From assembly GCF_029285175.1 (NCBI RefSeq), contig NZ_JABEDH010000002.1:682001-746000 (forward strand): a stretch of DNA of 64,000 bases, written 5' to 3'. Source of the stretch: Sulfitobacter sp. M05. Lineage in GTDB: Bacteria > Pseudomonadota > Alphaproteobacteria > Rhodobacterales > Rhodobacteraceae. Of this stretch, positions 9,086-18,077 are shown piece after piece. Under the pieces are notes generated by a model, which worked only from the letters and a program-made list of their open reading frames with translations, did no database searches and had not been told where the DNA came from. A program made the position numbers and the translations under genes. The stretch's first letter is position 1; each line of letters starts with the position of its first letter.

Positions 9086-9493
9086 TTATATGTTGTCGAC
9101 GGTCGTGACGGTTTCGCGGAAGTAATCCAGCAGGCCGTCTGCCTCATGGGAGGTGATATAGGTTGCAGAAGTCACGTCACATTGGCGCACCCCATAGAAA
9201 AACTGTTGCTGAAAACGGGTCAGATGCCACCCGTTGCCAAGCGCGGTTGTTGTTACTTCCAGCGCTTTTGTGCCCTTTGGAAAAACCTCTTCTGCAAGGC
9301 GGCCAAACAAGGCCATCAGGTCCGGCAGGTTGTCCGCCGCTTGCCAACTGACGTCGGTATCGTCGCGGTAGTGGTCAATGCGGAAATCAATGTCCGGTGC
9401 CATATGTTCAAACAGTGTGGGGTCGCCGGCAGTGAATTTGGCGATGATCTGTTCAATCGCTGTATTTCCGGCGTTTGTTGCTGTGCTGGTCAT
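9086..9493 (-). CDS. SnoaL-like/NTF2-fold protein
   Basis: A 135-residue cytoplasmic protein whose pattern (AIEQIIAKFTAGDPTLFEHMAPDIDFRIDHY at the start, WHLTRFQQQFFYG in the last third) fits the cone-shaped NTF2/SnoaL fold used by small isomerases, hydrolases and ligand-binding proteins. The start at 9493 is preceded by GGAGTATCCCA, a good ribosome-binding site. It is divergent from a LysR regulator 90 bases away, which may control it. No catalytic residues can be assigned with confidence. Confidence 0.6.
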   Translation of the reverse strand: MTSTATNAGNTAIEQIIAKFTAGDPTLFEHMAPDIDFRIDHYRDDTDVSWQAADNLPDLMALFGRLAEEVFPKGTKALEVTTTALGNGWHLTRFQQQFFYGVRQCDVTSATYITSHEADGLLDYFRETVTTVDNI

Positions 9494-9583
9494 TGGGATA
9501 CTCCGTTGAGGTTTAGATATTCCCGATATGGCAGGCCGGTTATCCAAAGGTAATTGCTATTGTATCTATTTATGATATAGCTA

Positions 9584-10405
9584 ATGACTATGATAGAGCT
9601 TACCACATTGCGGTATTTCACCAGCGCCTTTGAGGCCCGGACGTTTAGTCAGGCCGCGCGGGTGAATGATGTTAGTCAACCTACGGTCTCGGCTGCAATC
9701 CAAAAGCTGGAGGACCGCTTGGGTGTCTCCCTGTTTCAACGATCAAAGGCGGGGCTAACACCAACACCCTTTGCGACCCGATTGTACCACGACACGGTCG
9801 ACAGTGTTGCGCACCTGTCCAGCATCGACATGCGTTTAAGGAGAGAGCCGCAGCAAACCGTCCGTATCCATTGTGCCCCTGACATGTTGCTAAAAGGGGT
9901 GGCGACCGGCCTGAATGCGCTGCGTATTGGGTCGCCGGAATTGATGTTCGGGTTTACCGATGACCCGGAAAACAGCGATATCGCTTTTCTCGCAGATAGC
10001 TGCACACCGGCTGATCACGATTTTATCCTTTTGGCGGAGGAGTCGTTTCGTGTGGCCTTCGGGCGGTTTCACCCGCTTGCCCGGGTTCCCGAAGTTCGGT
10101 TGGCCGATCTGCGCGACCAACCTGTTATCCACCGGCCATATTGTCCGAATGCGGACCGCATGGATCTGGATGCCCTGCGCTTCGCCGCCGCAGAAGCGAT
10201 GAATGATGCGCAATTGTTGGATTTGGTGGCGGCGGGCCTTGGCATCGCCTTTGTTCCTCTGTCCCATGGCGATTCCCGTGATGACATTGTCTTACGTCCT
10301 TTGGCGGATACAGATACCGGCCACCGCCGGATCGGCATTTCCCATCGTAAATCCGTTTTCGCGGCGCAGCTGGCGAAACGATTGGCCAAGGTTTGTGCCC
10401 TCTGA
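9584..10405 (+). CDS. LysR-family transcriptional regulator
   Basis: A 273-residue LysR regulator. The N-terminal HTH (LRYFTSAFEARTFSQAARVNDVSQPTVSAAIQKLE) and a shortened effector-binding domain are visible; the length is below the usual ~300. Two in-frame ATGs exist (9584 and 9590) and the choice is open. It is divergent from the SnoaL-like gene with 90 bases between the starts, a common arrangement for a LysR protein and its target. The inducer is unknown. Confidence 0.88.
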   Translation: MTMIELTTLRYFTSAFEARTFSQAARVNDVSQPTVSAAIQKLEDRLGVSLFQRSKAGLTPTPFATRLYHDTVDSVAHLSSIDMRLRREPQQTVRIHCAPDMLLKGVATGLNALRIGSPELMFGFTDDPENSDIAFLADSCTPADHDFILLAEESFRVAFGRFHPLARVPEVRLADLRDQPVIHRPYCPNADRMDLDALRFAAAEAMNDAQLLDLVAAGLGIAFVPLSHGDSRDDIVLRPLADTDTGHRRIGISHRKSVFAAQLAKRLAKVCAL

Positions 10406-10413
10406 GGGGGTCA

Positions 10414-10447
10414 GGCAAGGCGCGTTGACCGCGCGCTGCGCCTTGCC
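10414..10447. terminator. Hairpin between convergent genes
   Basis: GGCAAGGCGC (10414-10423) pairs perfectly with GCGCCTTGCC (10438-10447) across a 14-base loop. It lies between the convergent LysR gene and the ScfR-type gene. There is no T run on either side, so it may be a 3'-end structure rather than a classical intrinsic terminator. Confidence 0.5.
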
Positions 10448-10455
10448 GCAATGGT

Positions 10456-11880
10456 TCAGTCAATCTTGAACGGAACACTTCCGCGAGAGTCACGGTCCAC
10501 GCGAATTTCCTTGCCAATCGGCGGCACCGATCTGTGGAAACAGTCCGCCCTTTCACAAATCCGGCAGCTTGCGCCGATGGGTTCGAAGTTTTGTTCGTTG
10601 GTCAGATCCAGATCATCGGCATAGACGACCTGCCCCGCGTGCTTGATCTCACATCCCAGGCCGATCACGTATTTGCGTACGGGTGATTTAAAGCCGGCAA
10701 CACGTTTGGTCTGGTCGAAAGCAAGGGAAAGGTATTTTACGCCGTCCGGCGTGACGGCGAGCTGGCGCAAAATCTCGCCGGGGGACTGGAACGCATGATG
10801 CACATTCCACAACGGGCAGCTGCCGCCGAAACGGGTGAATTGCAGTGTCGTGGCGCTATGGCGTTTTGTAATGTTGCCGGCTTGATCAATCCGCAGGAAG
10901 TAGAAGGGAACGCCCTTGTTTCCGCCACGCTGTAACATGCTCAGCCGGTGGCACACCTGCTCGGTGCTGGCGTCAAACTGAAACGCCAGTTTCTCAAGGT
11001 CGTGGCGTTGCTCTTGCGCGGCGCTTGCGAAATCAGAATAGGGCAGGACAACCGCCCCGGCAAAGTAGTTGGCGAAGGTCATGCGGCACACTTCGCGGGC
11101 CGCGTCTGTATGGAATGCCGCCTCATCCAGCAGGTTCTCGATCAAGGTACCCTGTTCGAGCAATCCGACCTGATAAGCCAGTTGAAACAGGTTCGTCGCC
11201 TTGGTCGAAGCCGCGTTAAGATAAAGCGTCTTGGTCGCCGGATCGAAGGTGCGGATCGTGCCCGAGCTGGGCTTGTCCTTGCGCAGAACAACATTCACCC
11301 CGTGCCGCTGATTCAGATATTCGACAAGGTCGGCACCCCGGTCATTGCCATTGTGTTTGATCGACAGGGAAAAGTTTTCGGCCACCTTGTCCAGCTCGTC
11401 GATATAATTGTTCTTGTAATGGAAGTGGTCGCGCACCTCTTCGTAGGGCAGCGGTGCCAGGGATGCTTCGCTGTCCTTAAGCGCATTGTCGACTTTTCCC
11501 AGCTGCTCGCGGGATTTCTGGAACATTCTGTAGAGGTCGAGAAAGGCTTTGGTCACATTTGGGGCGTTCGTAGCGGCAACTTTTATTTCCTGCGTCAGCA
11601 CCTCATTGTCCGCAAAAATCGGGTCATTCAAAATTTCTTGCAGGTCCACAGACACCTTGCCAGCGCCATCAAGGGCAAGCTCTGTCAGGTCAAAATTGAA
11701 AACATCTACCAGTGCTAGAATTACCGATCCGGACAGCGCCCTCTGATTATTTTCTATTTGATTCAAATAACTTGTAGAGATAGCAATTTGTTGTGCGAAC
11801 ACAGCCTGTGTCAGGTTGTGACTCTGTCTCAGGAGCCGGATTCGAGCGCCTGCAAAGATCTTTCTAGAGCTGTTGGACAT
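10456..11880 (-). CDS. Short-chain fatty acyl regulator (ScfR/RamB/PccR type), XRE family
   Basis: A 474-residue regulator. The N-terminal XRE helix-turn-helix (residues ~8-62, IRLLRQSHNLTQAVFAQQIAIS) is followed by an IrrE/ImmA-like middle domain and a C-terminal domain with a cysteine cluster (CRICERADCFHR). This architecture is that of the ScfR family, including RamB and the Rhodobacter propionate regulator PccR, which sense short-chain acyl-CoAs. It is divergent from propionyl-CoA synthetase, its likely target. The start at 11880 gives the normal N-terminus (MSNSSRKIFAGARIRLLRQS). Confidence 0.85.
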   Translation of the reverse strand: MSNSSRKIFAGARIRLLRQSHNLTQAVFAQQIAISTSYLNQIENNQRALSGSVILALVDVFNFDLTELALDGAGKVSVDLQEILNDPIFADNEVLTQEIKVAATNAPNVTKAFLDLYRMFQKSREQLGKVDNALKDSEASLAPLPYEEVRDHFHYKNNYIDELDKVAENFSLSIKHNGNDRGADLVEYLNQRHGVNVVLRKDKPSSGTIRTFDPATKTLYLNAASTKATNLFQLAYQVGLLEQGTLIENLLDEAAFHTDAAREVCRMTFANYFAGAVVLPYSDFASAAQEQRHDLEKLAFQFDASTEQVCHRLSMLQRGGNKGVPFYFLRIDQAGNITKRHSATTLQFTRFGGSCPLWNVHHAFQSPGEILRQLAVTPDGVKYLSLAFDQTKRVAGFKSPVRKYVIGLGCEIKHAGQVVYADDLDLTNEQNFEPIGASCRICERADCFHRSVPPIGKEIRVDRDSRGSVPFKID

Positions 11881-12146
11881 CTTACACTTTTTCGCAATTT
11901 ACATTTACATTTATGTGATTGTTTGCATGTTAACACGTTCAGCCCTTTGGGAAACAGTTATTTGCAGTAGTTGCTTACCTAACGGAATGACGATTCGAAG
12001 ATGCGTGGAAACCGGGGAGGGGGCAGCGTGTTAAGTGACTTTTGTCCTTCTCTGATGGGGAGAAACTGGCGTTCGGGTATTGCCCGATCCTGCCAAGGTG
12101 TTACGCCTTCTTTGGCTTGTTGTTCTCAACTCAGGAGGGCGACTTG
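11881..12146. promoter_or_regulatory. Divergent regulatory region scfR-prpE
   Basis: AT-rich 266-base spacer between the ScfR-type regulator and prpE. It holds a short tandem ATTTAC repeat (around 11897-11911) and TTTGCA-type elements near 11921 and 11960. RamB/PccR family sites are TTTGCAAA-like, so these are candidate half-sites. The prpE ribosome-binding site AGGAGGG is at 12133-12139. Confidence 0.4.
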
Positions 12147-14078
12147 ATGGCTGGATACACCGAAACCTATGCGAACTGGCAAAAGGACCCGACAGGGTTC
12201 TGGTCGCAGGCAGCCGGGGAGATCGACTGGATCAAATCCCCTGATGTCGTGTTGGACGAAAACAACCCGCCGCTGACGACGTGGTTCCCTGATGCTGTTT
12301 GCAACACCTGCTATAACGCGGTCGACCGGCATGTGGTGTCAGGGCAGGGCGCACAGGTCGCAATCATCCACGACAGTCCGGTTACCGGATCACAAACCAA
12401 GATCACCTATGACACATTGTTGGATCGGGTGGCGCGGGTTGCCGGCGTTCTGACCGCGCAGGGTATCAAAAAGGGTGACCGGGTTATCATCTATATGCCG
12501 ATGATCCCGGAAGCATTGATTGCGATGCTGGCATGTGCGCGGATTGGTGCGGTGCATTCGGTGGTCTTTGGCGGGTTCTCTGCCCATGAGCTTGCTGTGC
12601 GCATTGACGATGCAGCACCCAAGGCCATTCTTGCAGCATCTGCGGGCATTGAGGGCAAAAAGGTTATCGCCTACAAACCGCTGCTTGACGGCGCGATTGA
12701 GCGCGCAGACCACAAGCCGGATTTCACATTGATTTTGCAACGGCCGGTTCTTCAGGCCGACCTGAAGCCGGGTTTCGATCTGGATTGGGCGACAGAAGAA
12801 GCTGTCGCCAGCCCCGTCGGTTGCACGCCTGTTGGCGGTGCTGATCCGCTTTATGTGCTGTATACCTCTGGCACGACCGGCCAGCCCAAGGGCGTCGTGC
12901 GCCACAACGGCGGCCATATGGTGGCCCTGAACTGGACCATGAAGAATATCTATAACGTCAAAGCCGGGGATGTATTCTGGGCGGCGTCGGATGTGGGCTG
13001 GGTCGTGGGTCACAGCTATATCTGCTATGGTCCGCTGCTGGCAGGATGTACGACAGTTGTGTTTGAAGGCAAGCCCGTCGGCACACCGGATGCGGGCACG
13101 TTTTGGCGGGTCATTCAGGACCACGACGTTAAGGTTTTGTTCACGGCGCCTACCGCCTTGCGGGCAATCAAGCGCGAAGACCCCAAAGCGGAACAGGTCG
13201 GTAAATATGATCTGAGCGGCTTGCAATCGCTGTTCCTTGCCGGGGAACGGGCCGACCCCGACACCATCAAATGGGCGCAGGAACATTTGAACATTCCGGT
13301 GATTGATCACTGGTGGCAGACGGAAACCGGTTGGGCCATTGCGGCCAACCCGCTGGGAATCGAGGAACTGCCGGTCAAGCCCGGTTCACCGGCGGTGCCC
13401 ATGCCGGGGTATGAAGTTGATATTCTGGACGAGGGCGGTAACCCTGTCGTTGCGGGTGAATTGGGGGCCATCGCGATCAAATTACCGCTGCCCCCCGGTG
13501 CCCTTCCAACCCTGTGGAATGCCGAGGAACGGTTTAAATCCGCCTATCTGCAAACCTTCCCGGGATATTATGAAACCGGTGATGCAGGCATCAAAGACGA
13601 AGACGGTTATCTTTATATCATGGCGCGGACCGATGACGTGATCAATGTCGCGGGACACCGGTTGTCGACGGGTGCCATGGAGGAAATCCTGTCCAACCAC
13701 CCAGATGTGGCGGAATGCGCGGTGATCGGGATTGGCGATGCGTTGAAAGGCCAACAGCCGCTTGGGTTGGTTTGCCTGAACAATGGTGTTGATCGCTCTG
13801 AGGAAGAAATCGCAAAGGAATGCGTTTCTCTCATCCGCAAGGAAATAGGTCCCGTGGCGGCGTTCAAACGCTGCATCGTTATTGATGCGCTTCCCAAGAC
13901 CCGCTCGGGCAAGGTGTTGCGCGGCACGATGGTGTCAATCGCGGACAGCAAACCGTGGAACCTGCCCGCGACAATTGACGATCCCGCGACATTGGATGCC
14001 ATCGCCGCGCGGATTGCCGGCATTGGTGAAACTCTTTCCGAAAACCCCGATCTGCAAAAGGAAGCTCAACATGGCTAA
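12147..14078 (+). CDS. prpE: Propionyl-CoA synthetase
   Basis: A 643-residue AMP-forming acyl-CoA synthetase. It shows the P-loop-like YTSGTTGQPKG, WWQTETG, the GYYETGD hinge region and the C-terminal catalytic lysine motif PKTRSGKVLRG. The N-terminus YTETYANWQKDPTGFWSQAAGEIDW and the GTTG variant are typical of PrpE rather than AcsA. It activates propionate (and often acetate) to the CoA thioester with release of AMP and PPi. ATG 12147 has an AGGAGGG site 7 nt upstream; the upstream extension of the frame is non-family. It overlaps the thiolase by 8 nt, and the divergent ScfR-type regulator probably controls it. Confidence 0.9.
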   Translation: MAGYTETYANWQKDPTGFWSQAAGEIDWIKSPDVVLDENNPPLTTWFPDAVCNTCYNAVDRHVVSGQGAQVAIIHDSPVTGSQTKITYDTLLDRVARVAGVLTAQGIKKGDRVIIYMPMIPEALIAMLACARIGAVHSVVFGGFSAHELAVRIDDAAPKAILAASAGIEGKKVIAYKPLLDGAIERADHKPDFTLILQRPVLQADLKPGFDLDWATEEAVASPVGCTPVGGADPLYVLYTSGTTGQPKGVVRHNGGHMVALNWTMKNIYNVKAGDVFWAASDVGWVVGHSYICYGPLLAGCTTVVFEGKPVGTPDAGTFWRVIQDHDVKVLFTAPTALRAIKREDPKAEQVGKYDLSGLQSLFLAGERADPDTIKWAQEHLNIPVIDHWWQTETGWAIAANPLGIEELPVKPGSPAVPMPGYEVDILDEGGNPVVAGELGAIAIKLPLPPGALPTLWNAEERFKSAYLQTFPGYYETGDAGIKDEDGYLYIMARTDDVINVAGHRLSTGAMEEILSNHPDVAECAVIGIGDALKGQQPLGLVCLNNGVDRSEEEIAKECVSLIRKEIGPVAAFKRCIVIDALPKTRSGKVLRGTMVSIADSKPWNLPATIDDPATLDAIAARIAGIGETLSENPDLQKEAQHG

Positions 14079-15255
14079 CGACGTCGTCATTCTGGATGGT
14101 GTTCGCACCGCAATTGGTACTTTTGGTGGCTCCCTTGCGGGAACGGCCCCTACCGCGCTGGGCGCAGCTGTCGCCAAAGAAGCAATGTCCCGTAGCGAGG
14201 TCGATCCGGCCCAGATTCAGCACGCTGTTTTTGGACATGTGATTAATACCGAACCACGCGACATGTATATGGCCCGTGTCGCCGCTGTTGAGGCGGGTAT
14301 TTCCGAGGATGCAGCGGCGCTGACTGTGAACCGGCTTTGTGGTTCAGGCGCGCAGGCGATTGTCTCGGCGGCGCAGCATATCATGCTGGGCGATGTCGAC
14401 TTTGCGCTGGCCGGCGGGGCTGAAAGCATGTCGCGGTCACCCCATTCCACCCAATCTGTCCGGTGGGGTCAGAAAATGGGCGATATGTCGATGAACGATA
14501 TGATGATCGGGGCCCTTACTGATCCCTTTGGCGTGGGGCACATGGGCGTGACGGCCGAAAATGTCGCTGATGAACATGGCATTACACGCGCTGATCAGGA
14601 CGGGTTTGCTGTTGAGAGCCAACGTCGCGCTGTTGCCGCCATCGAAGCGGGGCATTTCAAAAGCCAGATCCTGCCGATCGAGGTAAAACAGCGCCGTGCC
14701 ATGGTATCCTTTGATACGGATGAACATCCAAAGGCAGGCACCACAATCGAAACACTTGGCAAGCTGCGTCCGGCCTTTCGCAAGGATGGGTCGGTCACCG
14801 CAGGCAACGCCTCCGGTCTGAACGACGGGGCGGCCGCGATGGTTCTCGCTTCTGCCGAAGCCGCTGAAAAGGCCGGTCTGAAACCCCGCGCGCGGATCCT
14901 TGGATATGGCCATGCGGGTGTACGTCACGAGGTGATGGGCATCGGGCCGGTGCCGGCGGTTACCCAGCTGTTGCAAAAGATCGGCATGACGGCAGATCAG
15001 TTTGACGTCATCGAAAGCAATGAGGCGTTTGCCGCCCAAGCCTGCGCGGTCAATATCGGCCTTGGGCTCGACACTGCCAAGGTTAACCCGAACGGCGGGG
15101 CCATTGCCCTTGGCCATCCGGTGGGCGCAACCGGCGCAATTATTACGATAAAAGCGCTTTACGAACTGGAACGCATCGGTGGCCGCTATGGGCTGATCAC
15201 CATGTGTATCGGCGGCGGGCAGGGCATCGCTCTGGCCATTGAAAGCCTTAAATGA
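14071..15255 (+). CDS. phaA: Acetyl-CoA acetyltransferase (biosynthetic thiolase)
   Basis: A 394-residue thiolase. The acyl-accepting cysteine is Cys90 in NRLCGSGAQA; the C-terminal histidine is in ALGHPVGATG and the second cysteine in MCIGGGQG. Length and motifs match tetrameric biosynthetic thiolases that condense two acetyl-CoA, or acetyl- and propionyl-CoA, to 3-ketoacyl-CoA. It starts inside the prpE 3' end (8-nt overlap) and is followed by PhaB and PhaC. The context thus supports a PHA role, feeding acetyl-CoA and propionyl-CoA into polymer. The symbol phaA is given on this context. Confidence 0.87.
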   Translation: MANDVVILDGVRTAIGTFGGSLAGTAPTALGAAVAKEAMSRSEVDPAQIQHAVFGHVINTEPRDMYMARVAAVEAGISEDAAALTVNRLCGSGAQAIVSAAQHIMLGDVDFALAGGAESMSRSPHSTQSVRWGQKMGDMSMNDMMIGALTDPFGVGHMGVTAENVADEHGITRADQDGFAVESQRRAVAAIEAGHFKSQILPIEVKQRRAMVSFDTDEHPKAGTTIETLGKLRPAFRKDGSVTAGNASGLNDGAAAMVLASAEAAEKAGLKPRARILGYGHAGVRHEVMGIGPVPAVTQLLQKIGMTADQFDVIESNEAFAAQACAVNIGLGLDTAKVNPNGGAIALGHPVGATGAIITIKALYELERIGGRYGLITMCIGGGQGIALAIESLK

Positions 15256-15306
15256 ACCTCCCTGTCCTAACTGCCTTTCTTCCCTGTTTGGCAGTCGGGC
15301 AACTAT

Positions 15307-15370
15307 CGCCGTCTGGTGTTTTTGATTGCAAACACCATTGCCGCAAGCGCACCAGACGGCGCTTTTTTTT
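15307..15370 (+). terminator. Terminator-like hairpin with a 31-base loop
   Basis: CGCCGTCTGGTG (15307-15318) pairs perfectly with CACCAGACGGCG (15350-15361), followed by C and eight T. The stem and T run are those of an intrinsic terminator, but the loop is long. It lies between the thiolase and phaB, so it may end the prpE-phaA transcript or partly attenuate phaB. Confidence 0.75.
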
Positions 15371-15463
15371 CACCGGGTGGCCCGATCATCGGCCCGCGAA
15401 CCAACCCGGATTTGATGTCTTTTTAGCGCCCTTCGGTGCGGATTTTTACAAAGGAAATAACCT

Positions 15464-16186
15464 ATGAAACGGACTGCACTTGTTACCGGTGGATCACGCG
15501 GCATCGGCGCTGCAATTTCCAAAGAGCTTTGGCAAAAAGGCTATACCGTTGCCGTCACCTATGCCGGCAATGACGAAGCTGCCGCGGCTTTTACAAAAGA
15601 GACCGGGATCAAAGCTTACAAGTGGAATGTCGGCAACTATGAAGAAAGTGCCGCCGGTATCGCCAAGGTCGAAGCCGAGATCGGCCCAATCGATATCGTG
15701 GTTGCAAACGCGGGCATCACACGGGATGCCCCTTTTCATAAGATGACACCCCAGCAGTGGCAGGAAGTGATCGACACCAACCTTACGGGGGTTTTCAACA
15801 CCGTTCACCCCATCTGGCCGGGAATGCGCGAACGAAAATTTGGCCGCGTGATTGTGATCAGTTCGGTGAACGGACAAAAGGGCCAGTTCGCGCAGGTGAA
15901 TTATGCCGCCACCAAAGCCGGTGATTTGGGGATCGTGAAATCGCTGGCACAGGAAGGTGCGCGGGCTGGCATCACGGCCAATGCGGTGTGCCCCGGCTAT
16001 ATCGCAACCGAGATGGTGATGGCCGTGCCGGAAAAAGTGCGTGAATCCATTATCTCACAAATCCCGGCGGGCCGTTTGGGCGAGCCTGAGGAAATCGCGC
16101 GCTGTGTGGCGTTCCTTGCGTCCGACGATGCGCAATTCATCAACGGTTCCACCATTTCGGCGAACGGGGCCCAGTTCTTCGCCTAA
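15464..16186 (+). CDS. phaB: Acetoacetyl-CoA reductase
   Basis: A 240-residue short-chain dehydrogenase. The NADPH-binding GGSRGIG motif is at residues ~9-15; the catalytic Ser/Tyr/Lys set is in VISSVNGQKGQFAQVNYAATKAG. Length and the VNGQKGQFGQ-type motif are diagnostic for PhaB, which reduces acetoacetyl-CoA to (R)-3-hydroxybutyryl-CoA. It sits between thiolase and PHA synthase. The start follows AAAGGAAATAACCT. Confidence 0.93.
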   Translation: MKRTALVTGGSRGIGAAISKELWQKGYTVAVTYAGNDEAAAAFTKETGIKAYKWNVGNYEESAAGIAKVEAEIGPIDIVVANAGITRDAPFHKMTPQQWQEVIDTNLTGVFNTVHPIWPGMRERKFGRVIVISSVNGQKGQFAQVNYAATKAGDLGIVKSLAQEGARAGITANAVCPGYIATEMVMAVPEKVRESIISQIPAGRLGEPEEIARCVAFLASDDAQFINGSTISANGAQFFA

Positions 16187-16277
16187 CGCGCGCGGTCTCA
16201 TGCGAACGGATCAGGTGCCTGCGATGCGCCTGATTGCCTTGGCCAATCCGGTCGGAAATTCAGCGGGAAGTCGAACC

Positions 16278-18053
16278 ATGCGTGATGATGTGAATTCAGC
16301 CTCTACAACAGACATCGCCGAACAAACCGAGCGGCTCGCGCGTTTGACCAATCGTGCAATGCTGGCGGCGGCCCAGATGCAGGGCCACGCGGCCAAGCAG
16401 GCGTCAGGTTCCGAGTACCAGCTTATGGATGCCGGTGCTTTGGCCAAAGCCTATGGGACCTTCTGGATTGATATGATGTCCGACCCTGCCAAGCTGATGG
16501 ACATTCAAAAGACTGTTGCCACCGAAATGATGGCCGCATGGCAAACGATGTTGAACCCGTCTGATGATGCACCGGTCCGCGACAAACGGTTTAAGGATCA
16601 AAGCTGGTCTGATGATCCTGTTGCTCGCAGCTATCGGGATGTTTTTCTGGCATTTGATCGCGCCACAACCGGGTTGCTTGCGCGTTTGCCGGACGGATCA
16701 AAGGACCACCAACGGGTCAGTTTCTATTCCCGCCAGATGGTTAGCGCCCTGTCGCCCAGCAACTATTTGATGACTAATCCCGCCGCCCGCAAGGCGCTGA
16801 TGGAAACGCAGGGAGAGAGCCTATTGGCTGGATTAGAGAACCTGCTGGCTGATCTGGAGCGCGGCGACGGGCGACTTGATATTGCCACCAACGACGACAC
16901 GGCGTTCGAAGTCGGTGTCGATCTGGCCACGACCAAAGGGCAAGTCGTGTTTCAGAACGATCTGATGCAGTTGATCCAATATGCGCCCACCACCAAACAA
17001 CAACACGCAACACCGATCCTGTTTGTGCCGTCCTGGATCAACAAGTTTTACATTCTGGATATGAAACCGGAGAACAGTCTGATCCGGTACATGCTGGATC
17101 AAGGGCATTCGGTTTTTGTGGTGTCTTGGGTCAACCCGACGCGGGATCACGCCGAGAAAGATTTTGCTGATTACATGACCGAAGGCCCGCTGGCGGCGCT
17201 TGACGTGATCCGTGACATCACCGGCGAGGAAAAGGCAAACATTCTGGGGTTCTGCATCGGTGGCATTCTGGTCACGGCGATGCTGGCCTATCTGGCGGGG
17301 ATTGGGGACGATCGCATCGCCTCTGCCACCACCCTAGCCAGCATGGTTGATTTCGAGGACGTCGGCGAGATTGGTGTGTTCATCGACGATGAGCGGTTGC
17401 AAAGTATGCGGCACCACATGGCCGAAAAAGGTTATCTTGACGCGCACCACCTGCAAGACATGTTTTCGATGCTGCGCGAAAGGGATCTTATCTGGTCTTT
17501 CGTCGAGGCGAATTACCTGCGCGGTGAAAAACCGCCGGCGTTTGATTTGCTGTCGTGGAATTCGGATTCCACCCGTCTGCCTTCTGCCATGCTGCTCTGG
17601 TATCTCGAAGAGGTCTATTTGCAGAACGGGTTGCGTAAACCCGGCGCGCTGGAGCTGAACGGTGTCGAGATCGACATCACCAAAATTACCACACCCTGTT
17701 TCATTCTTGCGACCGAGCTGGATCACATCGCGCCCTGGCATTCGGTCTATCCGGCAACCGGCCTGTTTGGGGGGGAGGTTGAGTTTGTCTTGGGTGGTTC
17801 TGGTCACATCGCCGGCGTGATCAATCCCCCGGCAAAACGGGTGAAATACGGGTACCGCACCAGTGACACCTATCCGGCCTCTCCGGATGATTTCCAAGCC
17901 CAGTCAACCGCGCATGAAGGATCATGGTGGCCCCATTGGGCTGCATGGCTGGAGGCCCGCGAGACCAAAAAGGTTCCGGCGCGCAAACCGGCAACGAAAG
18001 GCAAATACAAAGCCATCGAAGCCGCCCCCGGATCATACGTCAAATCCGCCTGA
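16278..18053 (+). CDS. phaC: Class I poly(3-hydroxyalkanoate) synthase
   Basis: A 591-residue PHA polymerase. The lipase-box variant GFCIGG carries the catalytic Cys326; the aspartate is in TELDHIAPW and the histidine in GSGHIAGVINPP. Class I synthases of about 590 residues polymerise short-chain (R)-3-hydroxyacyl-CoA at granule surfaces. ATG 16278 is preferred because GGGAAG lies 8 nt upstream. In-frame ATGs at 16200 and 16224 lack a convincing site and would add an unusual N-terminus, but are possible. No phasin, PhaR or depolymerase gene is seen nearby. Confidence 0.9.
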   Translation: MRDDVNSASTTDIAEQTERLARLTNRAMLAAAQMQGHAAKQASGSEYQLMDAGALAKAYGTFWIDMMSDPAKLMDIQKTVATEMMAAWQTMLNPSDDAPVRDKRFKDQSWSDDPVARSYRDVFLAFDRATTGLLARLPDGSKDHQRVSFYSRQMVSALSPSNYLMTNPAARKALMETQGESLLAGLENLLADLERGDGRLDIATNDDTAFEVGVDLATTKGQVVFQNDLMQLIQYAPTTKQQHATPILFVPSWINKFYILDMKPENSLIRYMLDQGHSVFVVSWVNPTRDHAEKDFADYMTEGPLAALDVIRDITGEEKANILGFCIGGILVTAMLAYLAGIGDDRIASATTLASMVDFEDVGEIGVFIDDERLQSMRHHMAEKGYLDAHHLQDMFSMLRERDLIWSFVEANYLRGEKPPAFDLLSWNSDSTRLPSAMLLWYLEEVYLQNGLRKPGALELNGVEIDITKITTPCFILATELDHIAPWHSVYPATGLFGGEVEFVLGGSGHIAGVINPPAKRVKYGYRTSDTYPASPDDFQAQSTAHEGSWWPHWAAWLEARETKKVPARKPATKGKYKAIEAAPGSYVKSA

Positions 18054-18077
18054 CCCGAAGTTCAAAGGAGTTCCGAC

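Noticed and set aside
10948..11718. Plus-strand ORF of 256 codons inside the ScfR-type gene
   Set aside because: It is the reverse-strand shadow of a well-supported regulator; composition is unlike a protein and there is no ribosome-binding site.
12390..13310. Minus-strand ORF of 306 codons inside prpE
   Set aside because: Overlaps a gene with clear acyl-CoA synthetase motifs; the translation has no recognisable domain.
14437..15117. Minus-strand ORF of 226 codons inside the thiolase gene
   Set aside because: Antisense shadow in GC-rich coding DNA.
16041..16277. Extended N-terminus of the PHA synthase inside phaB
   Set aside because: The frame opens within phaB and the extra residues look random; ATG 16278 has a ribosome-binding site.
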